This document shows, one piece after another, positions 44,263 through 52,875 of a stretch of 64,000 nt of DNA. The notes beneath the pieces are model-generated. The model had not been told where the DNA came from, did not search any database, and worked only from the letters and a program-made list of their open reading frames with translations. Positions within the stretch are counted from its first letter, which is position 1. Each line of letters opens with the position of its first letter. The DNA lies in the NCBI GenBank assembly GCA_023423835.1, contig JAFAEW010000053.1, positions 23,458 to 87,457 of the forward strand, given 5' to 3'. This DNA comes from Bacteroidota bacterium (GTDB lineage: Bacteria; Bacteroidota; Bacteroidia; Chitinophagales; Chitinophagaceae). The position numbers and the translations under genes are program-made.

Positions 44263-44640
44263 AATCTTGTTTATCTGAATAAGAACACAAAACCGGTGCC
44301 TGCAAATTGCAATTGTTATCAAGCGATTTTCTTCTCAGATTTACTTCTACAAAGCAGAAGCGCGAAGGCGGAACAGGAAAGGTATTACATTCTTTCATAT
44401 TTATTAAAACGCAAGAAAAACATTAAAAAATGATTAAAATCAAATTAATTTTTAGCAAAAGCAGCGATTTGAGAAAAATTCTTGTCTGTTGATTGCGGCC
44501 ATAGAATTAACTTTTTTTTGACCGTGTTTTCAAATTGCGGTTATATTTGCCGGGCTTTTAAAAAAAGCATTAGTTATTTTACAGTTTTTGACTTGTTCAA
44601 AGACTACTGATTTGGGAAAATTTTTAAAACCATAAAACAA
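44263..44640. other. AT-rich regulatory region upstream of susC
   Basis: A stretch of 378 bp between the divergent small acidic gene and susC. It contains no reading frame of note and is rich in A and T runs. The susC promoter lies at 44517-44549; the remainder may hold binding sites for a regulator encoded elsewhere, since no sigma/anti-sigma pair or hybrid sensor is adjacent. Confidence 0.6.
44517..44549 (+). promoter_or_regulatory. susC promoter
   Basis: TTTG at 44517-44520, a 21-bp spacer, then TATATTTG at 44542-44549, a close match to the Bacteroidota -33/-7 pattern. The start codon at 44641 leaves a leader of about 85 nt. Confidence 0.6.
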
Positions 44641-47600
44641 ATGAGGAAAATTCTAGCACTGTTTTCAGTGCTGTTACTTGGAATTGGTCTGGTATCAGCA
44701 CAAACGAGAACAATCACCGGAAAGGTGACGGACAATAATGGCGTGCCCGTGGAGGGTGCTTCCATTCAAATCAAGGGCACCACTCAGGGAACCGCTGCCG
44801 GAGCCGATGGACAATATACCTTATCATCTGTTAAGCCAGGTGATGTAATTGTTTTTTCGGCTGTAAACTTCGGCACTACTGAAGTAACGGTGCAAAACCA
44901 ATCTGTTATTCATGCAACGCTTACGCGGTCTGCTGGAGAAATTGATGAAGTGGTTGTAACAGCCCTGGGTATCAGAAGACAAAGAAGTTCGCTTTCTTAT
45001 GCTACACAACAGGTATCAGGAGCGGAACTTACAGAAGCAAGAAATCCTAATGCCGGCGCTGCATTAAGCGGTAAGGTGTCAGGTGTTGAGATTCGCCAGG
45101 GAAACGGTATTGGTGGTTCTACCAACATCGTGATCCGCGGTACAAAGTCCTTGACAAGCAGCAACCAGGCTTTGTTTGTGATCGACGGTGTGCCGGTTGA
45201 TAACTCAAATACAAACTCCAGCAATCAAACTACCGGTCGTGGTGGTTACGATTATGGTAATGCTGCTGCTGACATCAATCCCGACGACATTGAGTCAATG
45301 AACGTATTGAAGGGAGCTGCAGCCTCTGCACTTTATGGTTCACGTGCAGCGAATGGTGTGATCATGATCACTACCAAAAAAGGAAGAAAAGGATTAGGCG
45401 TTACAGTTAACTCAGGTGTTTTCTTTGGTTCTATCGATAAAAGCACATTCGCAAAATACCAGAATGAATATGGCGCCGGTTATGCTACTTCAGGTTATGG
45501 CGCTCCTGCACCTAATGGTGGTTTCTGGTACTTCGATGTAAACGGAGACGGAGTGAATGATCTCGTAGTTCCAACCACTGAAGATGCTTCTTATGGACAG
45601 AAATTCGATCCCAGCCTTATGGTTTACCATTGGGATGCGTTCGACAAATCTTCTCCATTCTATAAAACCCCCCGCCCATGGGTTGCAGCTGCACACACGC
45701 CCGTAGATTTCTACGAAAACAGCGTGAGCACCAACAACAATATCATGTTTGACGGTGGAAATGACAAAGGAACCTTCAAATTAGGTTATACAAGAAGTGA
45801 TGAGAAAGGAATTCTGCCAAACAGCAGCGTGTTGAAAAACCTTGTTGATTTCTCCGGATCTTATAACATCACTGATCGCCTGACTGCAACCGCTTCTATC
45901 AACTATTCAAGAATTGACGGAAAAGGAAGATATGGTACAGGTTATGATGATTGGAACGTAAACCAAAACTTCCGCCAGTGGTATGAAACCAATATGGATG
46001 TATTGGAACAAAAAGATGCTTATTTCAGAACCCGCCAGAACATCACCTGGAACTGGGCTGATCCAAGCACACCGGCAGGATTAACGCCAATCTATACGGA
46101 CAATCCATACTGGACCCGTTATGAGAATTACGAAACTGACTCAAGAAACAGGTATTTCGGATATGCTTCATTGAACTTTAAAGCAACTGACTGGTTGAGT
46201 TTCCTCGGCCGTGTATCAATGGATACTTACAGTGAAATTCAGGAAGAAAGATCTGCAATCGGTAGCGTAGGTGGTGGTTCATACAGCCGCTACAACCGTA
46301 GCTTCAGCGAGTATAACTACGATCTGATGGCCAATGTGGACAAAGATCTTACCGATGATTTAAACCTGAAAGGTGTACTCGGAACAAACCTCAGAAGAAC
46401 TACAGTTAGTTCAATCTACGCTGCCACAAACGGCGGATTGGTTGTACCTAAATTGTATTCTCTGGCCAACTCATTGAATGCGCCAAGTGCTCCGACCGAA
46501 AATTACCAGCCTTTGGAAGTTGACGGTTATTATGCCGGCCTTACATTTGGTTACAGAGATTTCATTAACCTTGAAGGTACTTTCAGAAGAGACATCTCTT
46601 CTACTTTGCCGGAAACTTCAAACAAGTATAACTACTTCTCTGTATCTGGTAGCTGGTTATTCTCTAAGAATGTAAATGCTCCGTGGTTGAGCTACGGTAA
46701 ATTGCGTGCTAACTATGCGGAAGTAGGTAATTCTGCTGCCTGGGGTAGCATCAATGACATCTATTCAAACGTAGATCCGTTTGGAAGTGCCATTCTTTTC
46801 ACTTTACCTGCACAGAAAAATAACAATAACCTGAAACCTGAAAGAACTTTCAGCAAGGAAGTTGGTTTGGAATTAGCGTTCCTCCAGAACAGGTTGGGAT
46901 TGGATGTTAGCTACTATATCACCAATACAAGAGATCAGTTGATCCCCGTTTCTATCTCTCAGGCAACTGGCTACAGCAGTAAATACATGAATGCCGGGGA
47001 TGTTCAGAACAAAGGAGTAGAAATTTCAGTGAATGCAACTCCGGTTAAAACCAGAGACTTCACCTGGGATATGAGAATTAACTGGACCAAGAACAACAAT
47101 AAGGTAATTGCACTTTACGGAGAAAGCAAGAACCTTCCGCTTGGAACTTTCCAGGGTGGTATCTCTTTGAATGCACAGCTTGATCAGCCGTACGGTAATA
47201 TCTTCGGTAAAACCTGGGTAATTGATTCTGCTACCGGTCAAAAAGTGGTGGGTTCAAATGGCCGCTATATGATCACTTCAACTACTACCAATGTAATCGG
47301 AAACATCAACCCTGATTGGATCGGTGGATTCTGGAATTCATTCCGATACAAAGGAATTTCACTGGCCTTCCTGATCGATGTTCGTCATGGCGGCGATGTG
47401 TTCTCTTTGGATAATTATTATGGTATGGCTACCGGTATTTATCCTGAAACTGCCGGATTGAATGATCTTGGTAATCCTTCAAGAGACCCCGTACAAGTGG
47501 ATGCAAATGGCAATTACCTTCCAACAAGTGGTGGTGTGATCATGCCGGGTGTAACCGCTGATGGTAAAGAAAATACCAAAAGAGTTGAAAACATTTATGG

Positions 47601-47892
47601 TACTTACGGATATTCTTACAATCCGGCTGCAGCATTCGTATACGATGCGAGCTACGTGAAACTGAGAGAAGTAAGCCTTACTTATTCTCTGCCTTCTGCC
47701 TGGCTGTCAAGAACCAATGTGATCAAAGGAATTGATGTTTCAGTAATTGGAAGAAATCTTTGGATCATTTCTAAAAACATGAAATATTCTGATCCTGAAG
47801 AAAACCTTTCTGCAGGAAATATCCAGGGTTATCAGAGCGGTGCTTATCCAACCATGAGAAATATCGGTGTAAATCTTAGAGTGAAATTTTAA
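44641..47892 (+). CDS. SusC/RagA-family TonB-linked outer-membrane protein
   Basis: A protein of 1083 residues: signal peptide (MRKILALFSVLLLGIGLVSAQ), carboxypeptidase-D regulatory-like domain (TRTITGKVTDNNGVPVEGASIQIKG), the TonB-box/SusC hinge (GEIDEVVVTALGIRRQRSSLSYATQQV), plug domain (GKVSGVEIRQGNG, VIDGVPVDNSN, GAAASALYGSRAANGVIMITTKKG) and a long beta barrel ending MRNIGVNLRVKF. With the SusD protein encoded 15 bp downstream it forms a glycan or peptide importer. No adjacent enzyme fixes the substrate. Codons are strongly T- and A-ending, suggesting high expression. Confidence 0.95.
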   Translation: MRKILALFSVLLLGIGLVSAQTRTITGKVTDNNGVPVEGASIQIKGTTQGTAAGADGQYTLSSVKPGDVIVFSAVNFGTTEVTVQNQSVIHATLTRSAGEIDEVVVTALGIRRQRSSLSYATQQVSGAELTEARNPNAGAALSGKVSGVEIRQGNGIGGSTNIVIRGTKSLTSSNQALFVIDGVPVDNSNTNSSNQTTGRGGYDYGNAAADINPDDIESMNVLKGAAASALYGSRAANGVIMITTKKGRKGLGVTVNSGVFFGSIDKSTFAKYQNEYGAGYATSGYGAPAPNGGFWYFDVNGDGVNDLVVPTTEDASYGQKFDPSLMVYHWDAFDKSSPFYKTPRPWVAAAHTPVDFYENSVSTNNNIMFDGGNDKGTFKLGYTRSDEKGILPNSSVLKNLVDFSGSYNITDRLTATASINYSRIDGKGRYGTGYDDWNVNQNFRQWYETNMDVLEQKDAYFRTRQNITWNWADPSTPAGLTPIYTDNPYWTRYENYETDSRNRYFGYASLNFKATDWLSFLGRVSMDTYSEIQEERSAIGSVGGGSYSRYNRSFSEYNYDLMANVDKDLTDDLNLKGVLGTNLRRTTVSSIYAATNGGLVVPKLYSLANSLNAPSAPTENYQPLEVDGYYAGLTFGYRDFINLEGTFRRDISSTLPETSNKYNYFSVSGSWLFSKNVNAPWLSYGKLRANYAEVGNSAAWGSINDIYSNVDPFGSAILFTLPAQKNNNNLKPERTFSKEVGLELAFLQNRLGLDVSYYITNTRDQLIPVSISQATGYSSKYMNAGDVQNKGVEISVNATPVKTRDFTWDMRINWTKNNNKVIALYGESKNLPLGTFQGGISLNAQLDQPYGNIFGKTWVIDSATGQKVVGSNGRYMITSTTTNVIGNINPDWIGGFWNSFRYKGISLAFLIDVRHGGDVFSLDNYYGMATGIYPETAGLNDLGNPSRDPVQVDANGNYLPTSGGVIMPGVTADGKENTKRVENIYGTYGYSYNPAAAFVYDASYVKLREVSLTYSLPSAWLSRTNVIKGIDVSVIGRNLWIISKNMKYSDPEENLSAGNIQGYQSGAYPTMRNIGVNLRVKF

Positions 47893-47907
47893 AAAACATA
47901 AAACACG

Positions 47908-49335
47908 ATGAAAAAAGTTTTAATGATATCATTTTCCCTGTTGATCTTAGGTGCGTGTACCAAAGACATCACCAGGTTTAATGAACAAACAAAAAGAGCA
48001 GAAACGGTTCCGCCGGAGACTTTATTTACCAATGCGGTAAAAAATCTGAGCGATCTTCTTGCCTCTGCAAACGTAAACGTGAATGTTTTCAGGTTTACCG
48101 TGCAACACTGGGCCGCAACCACTTACCAGGATGAACCCCGTTATGACTTTACTACCCGTGCCATTCCTGATGGCATCTGGTCAAGATTGTATCGCGGGAT
48201 TCTGGCTAATCTGAATCGTGCAAAACAATTGATCGAAGCAGACGAACAAATGGATGCTGCCACAAAAACCAATAAATTGGCGCAGATCGATATGATGCAG
48301 GTTTATGCCTATCATCTGCTTACCACTACCTTTGGTAACGTTCCTTATTCCGAGGCATTGGATTTTGACAATGTTTTCCCTTCTTATGATGATGCGCAAA
48401 CCATCTATAACGATCTGATTACCAGAATGCAGGCTGACGTTGCAGCGTTAAACACCTCTGCAGACGGAATTTCTACTGCACAGGATCTGTTATACGGTGG
48501 CGATATTGCAGCCTGGAAAAAATTTGGTAATTCAATGTTGATGAGAATGGCACTCGTGATCGCTGACGTTGATGCTGCTCAGGCAAAATCCGTTTTTACA
48601 GCTGCTGACGGTGGCGCATTTACCTCTGCTGCCGACAATGCTGAATTTAAATACATGGAAACTACTCCAAACACCAATCCTATCTGGGTTGACCTCGTAA
48701 ACAGCGGTCGCCAGGATATGGTGGCAGCAAACACGTTGTTGGATGATTTGAAAGCCATGAATGATCCAAGATTGGAATTGTATTTCAGACCAAATAATAA
48801 CGGCGATTATGTTGGCGGAATCGTTGGCGAAAACAATACTTTCTCTGCGGTTTCAAAACCAAGTGATAAAGTTACCAGTCCCAGTTTCCCGAACCTGATT
48901 CTCGGATATTCTGAAGTGGAGTTTATGAGAGCAGAAGGAATTGAAAGAGGATTTGGTAATGCAGGAACAGCTGCTGACCATTATAAAAATGCGATCGTGG
49001 CTTCTATCCTCTATTGGGGTGGAACGGCTGAAGAAGCAGATGCGTATGTGGCTCGTCCTGATGTAGCTTATGCTACTGCAGCCGGAGACTGGAAACACAA
49101 GATCGGATATCAGAAATGGATCGCTCTTTATAACCAACCATTTCAGGGTTGGCTTGAAATGAGACGCCTTGATCAACCGGTTCTGCCGCCGCCATCGGAA
49201 GCTAAATCAGGTTATCCAAACCGCCTGACTTATCCTAACTCAGAACAACAATTGAATCCTGATAACTACACCAAGAACGCTCAGATGATTGGTGGAGATA
49301 ATGTGGAAACAAAACTGTTTTTTGATAAATATTAA
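47908..49335 (+). CDS. SusD/RagB-family surface lipoprotein
   Basis: A protein of 475 residues with a lipoprotein signal (MKKVLMISFSLLILGACTKD). The SusD-like fold is supported by WSRLYRGILANLNRAKQLIE, VYAYHLLTTTFGNVPYSEALDFDNVFPSYDDAQTIYND, AWKKFGNSMLMRMALVI and the C-terminal GYSEVEFMRAEGIERGFG region. It is the lid that delivers substrate to the SusC barrel. A terminator follows at 49361. Confidence 0.93.
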   Translation: MKKVLMISFSLLILGACTKDITRFNEQTKRAETVPPETLFTNAVKNLSDLLASANVNVNVFRFTVQHWAATTYQDEPRYDFTTRAIPDGIWSRLYRGILANLNRAKQLIEADEQMDAATKTNKLAQIDMMQVYAYHLLTTTFGNVPYSEALDFDNVFPSYDDAQTIYNDLITRMQADVAALNTSADGISTAQDLLYGGDIAAWKKFGNSMLMRMALVIADVDAAQAKSVFTAADGGAFTSAADNAEFKYMETTPNTNPIWVDLVNSGRQDMVAANTLLDDLKAMNDPRLELYFRPNNNGDYVGGIVGENNTFSAVSKPSDKVTSPSFPNLILGYSEVEFMRAEGIERGFGNAGTAADHYKNAIVASILYWGGTAEEADAYVARPDVAYATAAGDWKHKIGYQKWIALYNQPFQGWLEMRRLDQPVLPPPSEAKSGYPNRLTYPNSEQQLNPDNYTKNAQMIGGDNVETKLFFDKY

Positions 49336-49360
49336 AAGAAGAATGTCTTAACTGAGAAAA

Positions 49361-49386
49361 GGCCATCCCCGTGATGGTCTTTTTTC
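49361..49386 (+). terminator. terminator of the susCD operon
   Basis: GGCCATC and GATGGTC form a 7-bp stem (one G-T wobble) with a CCCGT loop, followed by TTTTTT. It lies about 25 nt after the SusD stop. Confidence 0.88.
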
Positions 49387-49454
49387 TTCTTCCCAATCCA
49401 TGTAAATTATTTTCTACCTATACGTTATCTGTGTTTTCTTTGTAGCAATTTTTG

Positions 49455-51425
49455 ATGTTGAAACCGGTTCTACTCATACTACTCAGCCTGTCTTTTTGTT
49501 GCGGCAGTTACTGTCAGCGAAACGCTATCTGGGTGTTTGGAGACCATGGCAGCCTTGACTTCCGGTCCGGTGCTCCACAACCATTTGATTCCACAGAAAT
49601 ATCGATTTTCAAAGGCAAACCGGTCTATGGAACAAGCATCTGCGACACGGCTGGCAACCTGCTTTTCTATACCGATGGTTTTACGGTCTGGAATAACAGA
49701 CATAAAGAAATCCCGAAGCACGAATACAGATGGCCATGGACAGAATACGTAATGCCGCTCATTGTTCCCTACATTGGTAACGATTCTTTGTTTTACATCT
49801 TCGGCGTCTCGAGTGGCCCTTATGCCAACAGACTGCAGGCACTCACGATTAAAATGCAGAAATCCTACTATTCGGGCGAAATTATTTATCCTGTTTATCC
49901 TGTTGACTCTACCAATTATTATGATGTTTTAATGGATAATGCCAGTGTTTTTGCGGCCGGCACACATCACTGTAATAAAGAAGATATTTGGATCATAGGA
50001 CATTCAGGTAATACGTTGCAAAGCTTTTTGGTAACGAAAGAAGGAATTTCAAAGACACCGGTAGTTTCCCGATTTTCCGAATCCGATCTGCCCGCAATGC
50101 TTTGGTCGAAAGGTAATCTGAAATTTTCTCCCAGTGGGGAAAAGATGATCTTCCCGATGATTGATCAAAACCGCGTGATGATTTTTGATTTTAATACCCA
50201 AACGGGAGTATTTTCAAATCCCCTGTCCTTTGAATTGCCTCCGGGCCAAATTTTAACCGATGCGGAAATTTCTCCTGACGGCAATATGGTGTATTTCGGA
50301 CAATACTATGAGGATGAACCCGGTGGACGTCAATTTCATACCATTGCAAACATTAACCTTAACCTGGCAACGCCGGAAGAAATCAGAAATTCCTATTTTA
50401 TTCTCAACCCCGGATTCACCGATCAGAGCAATTGGTGTACGCGAACGATGTGTTATATCATGACGAGGACGCTTTCGCTTGGCCCGGATGGAAAGATTTA
50501 TTTCAGCATGATGCAGATCGACGGATCGAGACCACCACGGGAAAAAAAGGCTGGCGTGATTCACTATCCCAATGAATTGGGATTAGCCAGCATGCTCGAG
50601 AAAAGCGTCGTTGATGTTGAAAGACAATACAAGCAAATCAACTATAATTACATCCGGTCATACTCCTATACGCCGAAAGAAAACGGTATTCAATATAAAA
50701 AGAATGTTTGTTCAGATCAGCCGGTTAGCTTTTCCCTCCTTTATCAGAAAGTAGAAAAGGTAGAATGGGATTTTGGCGATCCGCAATCGGGCGCAAATAA
50801 CTTTTCAAAGACTACAAATCCACAGCACATCTATCCCGCCGCCGGAAAATACAACGTGAGAGCCATCTTTACAACGGCTTGTGTGGTGGATACAGCTTAT
50901 GCGGAAGTGGTTATCGATGCTTCAAAAAGTGTGAAGGCACCCGCCCGATTAACCGACACAATTGTATGTTCCGGTTCACAATACATTGCCGATGCCACCA
51001 CGCCTTATGCCACCAGGTATTTATGGAACGGCGGCAGCATTGAACCCAAACAAAAAATAACGGTAGATGGCACTTACAGTGTACGTGTGCAAAACGGGTG
51101 TTCCATCGATGAAAAATCTTTTACTGTACAGTTTGAAACCTGTCCATGTGCCGTCTTTGTGCCAACGGGATTCACCCCGAATAATGACCGGCTCAACGAT
51201 ATTTTCAAGCCTGCGGTAAGTTGTTATGCCGTGAATTATTCCTTCAAGGTTTTTGACAGATATGGGGCAATCGTTTTCAGTACCACAGATTATAATTCAG
51301 GCTGGAATGGCAACAGGGGCAGTTTTGAAGCACCGGCCGGCAGTTACGTTTGGCAACTGGAATACAGCAATCCAAATGACAAGAAACAAACGAAAATGCA
51401 TGGCACCGTCTTGCTGATCCGGTAG
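49455..51425 (+). CDS. type IX secretion cargo with PKD and CHU_C (type B) C-terminal domain
   Basis: A protein of 656 residues: signal peptide (MLKPVLLILLSLSFCCGSYCQ), a long beta-rich N-terminal domain with the wording NAIWVFGDHGSLDFRSGAPQ and CDTAGNLLFYTDGFTVWNN that recurs in Bacteroidota propeller-like surface proteins. A PKD domain (VEWDFGDPQSG ... YPAAGKYNVRAIF, ~430-490) follows. The gliding-motility-type C-terminal domain (VPTGFTPNNDRLNDIFKP ... FDRYGAIVFST ... GWNGNRG, ~570-656) is the type B T9SS sorting signal. ATG at 49455 is used, not the TTG at 49452. Function of the surface domain is unknown. Confidence 0.9.
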   Translation: MLKPVLLILLSLSFCCGSYCQRNAIWVFGDHGSLDFRSGAPQPFDSTEISIFKGKPVYGTSICDTAGNLLFYTDGFTVWNNRHKEIPKHEYRWPWTEYVMPLIVPYIGNDSLFYIFGVSSGPYANRLQALTIKMQKSYYSGEIIYPVYPVDSTNYYDVLMDNASVFAAGTHHCNKEDIWIIGHSGNTLQSFLVTKEGISKTPVVSRFSESDLPAMLWSKGNLKFSPSGEKMIFPMIDQNRVMIFDFNTQTGVFSNPLSFELPPGQILTDAEISPDGNMVYFGQYYEDEPGGRQFHTIANINLNLATPEEIRNSYFILNPGFTDQSNWCTRTMCYIMTRTLSLGPDGKIYFSMMQIDGSRPPREKKAGVIHYPNELGLASMLEKSVVDVERQYKQINYNYIRSYSYTPKENGIQYKKNVCSDQPVSFSLLYQKVEKVEWDFGDPQSGANNFSKTTNPQHIYPAAGKYNVRAIFTTACVVDTAYAEVVIDASKSVKAPARLTDTIVCSGSQYIADATTPYATRYLWNGGSIEPKQKITVDGTYSVRVQNGCSIDEKSFTVQFETCPCAVFVPTGFTPNNDRLNDIFKPAVSCYAVNYSFKVFDRYGAIVFSTTDYNSGWNGNRGSFEAPAGSYVWQLEYSNPNDKKQTKMHGTVLLIR

Positions 51426-51447
51426 CGGAAAGATCGGCAATAGTATG

Positions 51448-51455
51448 TAAATTTG
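51448..51455 (+). promoter_or_regulatory. -7 box directly before the 40-residue membrane-peptide gene
   Basis: TAAATTTG matches TAnnTTTG exactly; the ATG at 51461 follows after CCGCC, so transcription should start at or next to the start codon. No good -33 element is visible. Confidence 0.5.
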
Positions 51456-51460
51456 CCGCC

Positions 51461-51583
51461 ATGAAAGCGGGATCAAAGTTTAAAGCTTATCTGAAAAAGC
51501 TCGGTGTTGCCGGATTTTTATTTTTCCTGATTAAAGGATTGGTATGGCTGGCGATTTTCTATTTTGTAAAATCCAAGGTGTAG
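51461..51583 (+). CDS. 40-residue single-pass membrane peptide
   Basis: The frame encodes MKAGSKFKAYLKKLGVAGFL and 20 more residues: a Lys-rich N-terminus, one hydrophobic helix (VAGFLFFLIKGLVWLAIFYF, ~16-35) and a basic tail (VKSKV). The positive-inside pattern and the exact promoter box with a 5-nt gap to the ATG make it a likely small gene. No larger family is recognised. It sits between the CHU_C gene (35 bp downstream of its stop) and the convergent antiporter gene. Confidence 0.7.
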   Translation: MKAGSKFKAYLKKLGVAGFLFFLIKGLVWLAIFYFVKSKV

Positions 51584-51644
51584 TTCCAACCGTTCAGCCG
51601 GGTGTTGGACTCGATTTCTCACTTTCTGGAAAATTAAATTCTTC

Positions 51645-52709
51645 TCACGGAAAAATTATCATAAACAGAAACGCCAGTAAATTAACCATTAAAACAACGC
51701 CGTAAACGAGGTTGGTTTTCCCGGTAATTAGGGAGAGCAGCACAATAAATACCGACAGGCCCAATAAAATGATGGCTTTTATATCGAGCCCGAATATCAA
51801 ATCCAATCCCAAAAAACGCGAAGCGATTGCAACCGCCGGAAGTGTAAGACCCGCGCTGGCGAGCGCCGATCCGAGTGCCAGGTTTAAACTTTTCTGAATC
51901 CGGTTTTTATTTGCCGCCGATAAGGCCGAAATGCTCTCAGGCAGAAGGATCACCGCGGCAATAATGATTCCAACCATACTATCAGGAAGATCATAGGCGG
52001 CAATGAACATCTCAACCGTTGGCGTTAATTCTTCCGCCAGAATCACCACAACACTTAAACTTACCAACAAAAAAACCAGGTTTCCGGTAAAGTGAAGATT
52101 GCTGATCTTTTCGTGTTGAACTTCCGGATGCTCCGATACGCTTACAAAGTAACTGCGATCTCTTTTTGTTTGTGCCAGCAGATAAAAAGAATAAATAATC
52201 AACGAGGTTGCCGAAACGAACAGGAGTTGCGGTGTGGAATAATACGGTCCTGCAACACTCGAAGTGAATGAAGGAAATACCAGTGTTAATACAATAATCG
52301 AAATCAAGGCTACCAGTCCGATGGTAACCGAATTGATTGAAAAAGTTTGCTCTTTATATTTCAGAGCACCAATCAAAAGACAGGAACCGATAATGCCGTT
52401 TAAGATCAGCATGGTGGCAGAAAAAACCGTGTCTCTCGCCAATGAAGGATTTTCTGCGCCCGTAACCATTAGAGAAATGATGATCGAGACTTCAATAATT
52501 GTTACTGAAACAGCAAGTATGATTGTTCCAAATGGTTCACCAACGCGATGTGCAATGATTTCCGAGTGATGAACAGCCGCCATCACAGAAAGGATCAACA
52601 GCACGGCCGCAATTGCCTGGAAGACCGCAGACCCGTGTACTAATCCGGAAATTACAAGTATCCAGGAAAAAATTGGAATCAGGTTTGTCCACTTAAGAAT
52701 CGATTTCAT
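51645..52709 (-). CDS. cation/proton antiporter, ChaA-like (CaCA family)
   Basis: A polytopic protein of 354 residues with ~11 helices. The two CaCA repeats are recognisable: GEPFGTIILAVSVTIIEVSIIISLM in the first half and ILLPESISALSAANKNRIQKSLNLALGSALASAGLTLPA in the second. This matches Ca2+/H+ or Na+/H+ antiporters of the ChaA type in the inner membrane. The start is M4 at 52709 (MKSILKW); ATG at 52718 is an alternative. Stand-alone gene, divergent from the CHAT gene. Confidence 0.88.
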   Translation of the reverse strand: MKSILKWTNLIPIFSWILVISGLVHGSAVFQAIAAVLLILSVMAAVHHSEIIAHRVGEPFGTIILAVSVTIIEVSIIISLMVTGAENPSLARDTVFSATMLILNGIIGSCLLIGALKYKEQTFSINSVTIGLVALISIIVLTLVFPSFTSSVAGPYYSTPQLLFVSATSLIIYSFYLLAQTKRDRSYFVSVSEHPEVQHEKISNLHFTGNLVFLLVSLSVVVILAEELTPTVEMFIAAYDLPDSMVGIIIAAVILLPESISALSAANKNRIQKSLNLALGSALASAGLTLPAVAIASRFLGLDLIFGLDIKAIILLGLSVFIVLLSLITGKTNLVYGVVLMVNLLAFLFMIIFP

Positions 52710-52875
52710 ACATCTCAATAATTAAGAAAAGCAAAGTATTGGTTTGAAAAACAGGGATTGAAAGTAATGGATTTGGATTAGAAATCTGAAAAAATATCCT
52801 CCCCCCTGGCGGAAATCCCTGAATTAAATCCGGAAGCCCGCATTTTACCTTAAATTTATTCCCTCGAGTTGCCAT

